Assembly: GCA_037447655.1 (NCBI GenBank)
Contig: JBBHKE010002998.1
Location: forward strand, 1-18,434
Reading direction: 5' to 3'
Length of the DNA stretch: 18,434 nt
DNA from: Zygnema cylindricum
Taxonomy: Eukaryota > Streptophyta > Zygnematophyceae > Zygnematales > Zygnemataceae
Shown: positions 16,920 through 18,434 of the stretch, in pieces
How positions within the stretch are numbered: position 1 is the stretch's first letter
How the letters are laid out: every line of letters begins with the position of its first letter
The notes under the pieces: model-generated
Told to the model about the DNA's origin: nothing
What the model saw: the letters and a program-made list of their open reading frames with translations, nothing else
Databases searched by the model: none
Position numbers and translations under genes: made by a program

Positions 16920-17195
16920 TAGTTAAGTACAGAGGGATGTTATAGTATGGTACAGTTTGTTCTATACTCTATAGGGATGTTATAGTACGGTAAAGTTAGG
17001 TACAAGGGATGTTACTGTACGACAAGGTACAGAGGGATGTTATAGTACGGCATGGTTAAGTACAGAGGGATTTTTTAGTACATTACTCTATGGTTAGGCA
17101 CACAGGGATGTTATAGTACGTCATGGTTACGTACAGAGGGATGTTATAGTACGGTATAGTCAAGTACAAGGGGATGCTATAATATGGTACGGTTA
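16920..17195. repeat. Minisatellite with AGGGATGTTATAGTACGG core
   Basis: The core AGGGATGTTATAGTACGG and linker (GGTTAAGTACAG and variants) recur about eight times with irregular spacing of about 30 to 41 bases. Variants include GGGATTTTTTAGTACAT and GGGATGCTATAATATGG. All lie in the same orientation. Non-coding. Confidence 0.8.
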
Positions 17196-17387
17196 AGTTC
17201 ACATCTACGATGTGTTTTAACTTTTATATTGTACGCAAAAAATACAATATACCTTAAGACCCATATTGTATTGGCCGCAAAATGAAATAAAATAGTATCA
17301 GGGTTGAGTTACACATGGATCGATAGAGAATTAAACGTCATGTCAAAATTTGAAAAAAAAAACGGACAAAAAAATATTTTTTTGTGA
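17196..17387. other. AT-rich spacer
   Basis: Contains A- and T-runs, ending in T7-GTGAG at 17381-17388, which could serve as a polypyrimidine splice acceptor for the following frame (inference). Confidence 0.4.
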
Positions 17388-17618
17388 GTTTTGATCGACG
17401 TTTTATGTAAACCGTCAGATTCGGACGATCGGACGGTCGCTGATCAAAGTAGCGATCTAAGAAGATCACATGAAAAGCCTATAACACAACTTACGATAGG
17501 ACTATCGTCAGATTTGGACGATCGGACGGTCGCCGATCAAAGTAGCGACTTAAAACGATCACATGAAAAGCCCATAACACAACTTACGACGAAGGCGCCG
17601 ACAAAAGACCTACAATAG
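17388..17618 (+). CDS. Possible exon with a 31-residue tandem repeat; function unknown
   Basis: An open frame follows an in-frame TGA at 17385-17387 and stops at TAG 17616-17618. It lacks an ATG; if real it is probably an exon entered after the T-rich AG at 17387-17388. It holds two tandem copies of a 93 bp unit (offset 93 between 17413 and 17506), so the repeat is in frame: SDSDDRTVADQSSDLRR then SHEKPITQL, and SDLDDRTVADQSSDLKR then SHEKPITQL. I count seven substitutions between the aligned copies. Five are synonymous (GCT/GCC, GAT/GAC, CTA/TTA, AGA/CGA, CCT/CCC), one is conservative (Arg to Lys) and one is Ser to Leu. That pattern suggests the duplicated unit evolved as protein. The product is hydrophilic, with no membrane segment. 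Each copy ends with a dibasic RR or KR before SHEK. I recognise no family. It could still be a chance open frame over a non-coding duplication. Confidence 0.4.
   Translation, partial: VLIDVLCKPSDSDDRTVADQSSDLRRSHEKPITQLTIGLSSDLDDRTVADQSSDLKRSHEKPITQLTTKAPTKDLQ
17413..17598 (+). repeat. 93 bp tandem duplication
   Basis: Two units, 17413-17505 and 17506-17598, nearly identical from CGTCAGAT through ATAACACAACTTACGA, with no indels and a length divisible by three. Includes GGACGATCGGACGGTCG, itself rich in inverted CGATCG/GACGGTC motifs. Confidence 0.9.
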
Positions 17619-17823
17619 AAACGCCTACTTTTGAACTATGGTTTTAAGCATAGTTGTTCAAATCGCGCGATTTTTTCCTTTTTTGCGATTGAAACGTATA
17701 ATTCGTGACTTTTGAAAAAATCGTAAAAAAACGTGTACTGTAAACTGAAACTGATATTTTACGGAAACCTGTAAACTAATTACTGTAACTGTACATTTTT
17801 TTACGGGTATGTACGGAATAAAA

Positions 17824-18434
17824 CGGGAAATATGCGTCGCACTTATTGGTACTTTCTGTTCAGTGAACTGAACAGAAATACCACGGAAGTTGTACGTTAT
17901 ATAATCGAAAATGTACGGACATTTTCGAAAAGAGACGTTGAACGACACAATAATTTCGCGCCTTCAGTTTGAAATTTGTACGGGCGTCTTCTTCAATTTT
18001 TTTTGAAAGAAGACGCCATGGAACAGAGACGAAATTGCTAAAAATGCTATCTTTGCAGAATTCGAACCCGGGTACGTTAACTGCGAAACATAAACTAAGG
18101 TGAACGACAGGACTACCATTTGGTAAAGTCATTCCGTTTCCAAAAGACGGGAAATATGCGTCGCACTTATTGGTACTTTCTGTTCAGTGAACTGAACAGA
18201 AATACCACGGAAGTTGTACGTTATATAATCGAAAATGTACGGACATTTTCGAAAAGAGACGTTGAACGACACAATAATTTCGCGCCTTCAGTTTGAAATT
18301 TGTACGGGCGTCTTCTTCAATTTTTTTTGAAAGAAGACGCCATGGAACAGAGACGAAATTGCTAAAAATGCTATCTTTGCAGAATTCGAACCCGGGTACG
18401 TTAACTGCGAAACATAAACTAAGGTGAACGACAG
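17824..18434. repeat. 324 bp direct repeat, hairpin-rich (likely satellite edge)
   Basis: 17824-18110 recurs at 18148-18434 with no difference that I can see over 287 bases, at a period of 324; the spacer is 37 bases. The second copy is cut by the window end, so the array may continue. Each unit has three hairpins: 17847-17883 (17 bp stem with one bulged C, tiny loop), 17905-17928 (10 bp stem, ACGG loop) and 17983-18017 (11 bp stem GGCGTCTTCTT). Open frames within are repeat-borne and unrecognised. The identity implies very recent duplication, homogenisation, or an assembly artefact. Confidence 0.93.
17847..17883. other. Long hairpin within the 324 bp repeat
   Basis: TGGTA-(C)-TTTCTGTTCAGT pairs with ACTGAACAGAAA-TACCA across a GA turn. 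It recurs at 18171-18207 in the second copy. A near-perfect stem with almost no loop is a cruciform-prone DNA palindrome as much as an RNA hairpin. Confidence 0.85.

Noticed and set aside
17930-17975. CTGAAGG...CGAAA on the minus strand resembling a hammerhead ribozyme core
   Set aside because: The required CTGANGA core base is wrong and no stem II of proper length lies between the two core parts.
18057-18075. GGGTTCGAATTC on the minus strand, close to a Pol III B box
   Set aside because: No convincing A box at the right distance and no tRNA fold; probably chance, though it recurs because the unit is duplicated.

Overview
The window looks like a TE-dense, gene-poor, AT-rich stretch of a eukaryotic nuclear genome. 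I see no intact conserved protein gene, rRNA, tRNA, CRISPR array or bacterial-type operon. The only recognisable protein is a decayed hAT transposase with a GT-AG intron. Its wording (BED finger, a CADHKIAT block, then ATRWNS-like and PTLHLV blocks) reminds me of Hermes/hobo-like hATs of invertebrate animals. CpG is not obviously depleted in the repeat copies, which fits a genome without heavy TE methylation. I would guess an invertebrate; a plant-like source is not excluded because the Helitron end has a plant-like look.

Layout. 1-1460 is the hAT transposase pseudogene (minus strand, cut by the left edge). 1751-2512 is a ~68 bp tandem repeat split by a TA-flanked MITE (A1). 2600-2790 is an AACCG/CGGTT-rich inverted segment. 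2822-3672 is a hAT-type MITE (C1). 3673-5888 is mostly featureless AT-rich DNA with one 64 bp tandem duplication. 5889-11185 is a nest of TA-flanked MITEs (families A, B, D, E/F, H). Inside it lies a non-autonomous Helitron of about 3.2 kb (6331-9553, minus strand), itself a head-to-tail tandem of two related units, each with an array of 49 bp repeats. 11375-12249 is an element with ~273 bp inverted arms. 12480-12950 and 15759-16570 are further hAT MITEs (C2, C3) with recognisable 8 bp target duplications. 14030-14675 and 15341-15535 hold a foldback-type repeat. 16929-17190 is a minisatellite. 17388-17618 is a short reading frame with a 31-residue tandem repeat whose two copies differ mainly at synonymous sites. 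17824-18434 is a 324 bp direct repeat with three hairpins per unit, apparently the edge of a satellite array.

Nesting gives a relative chronology. MITE B2 was present first. The Helitron inserted between an A and a T inside B2, and rejoining the flanks restores the sequence of paralogue B1 exactly. A D-type MITE sits at the same place in both Helitron units, so it entered before the units were duplicated. A2 entered later, in one unit only. The best leads are the Helitron tandem with its 49 bp satellite seed, the 31-residue repeat reading frame with conserved dibasic sites, and the hairpin-rich 324 bp repeat at the right edge.
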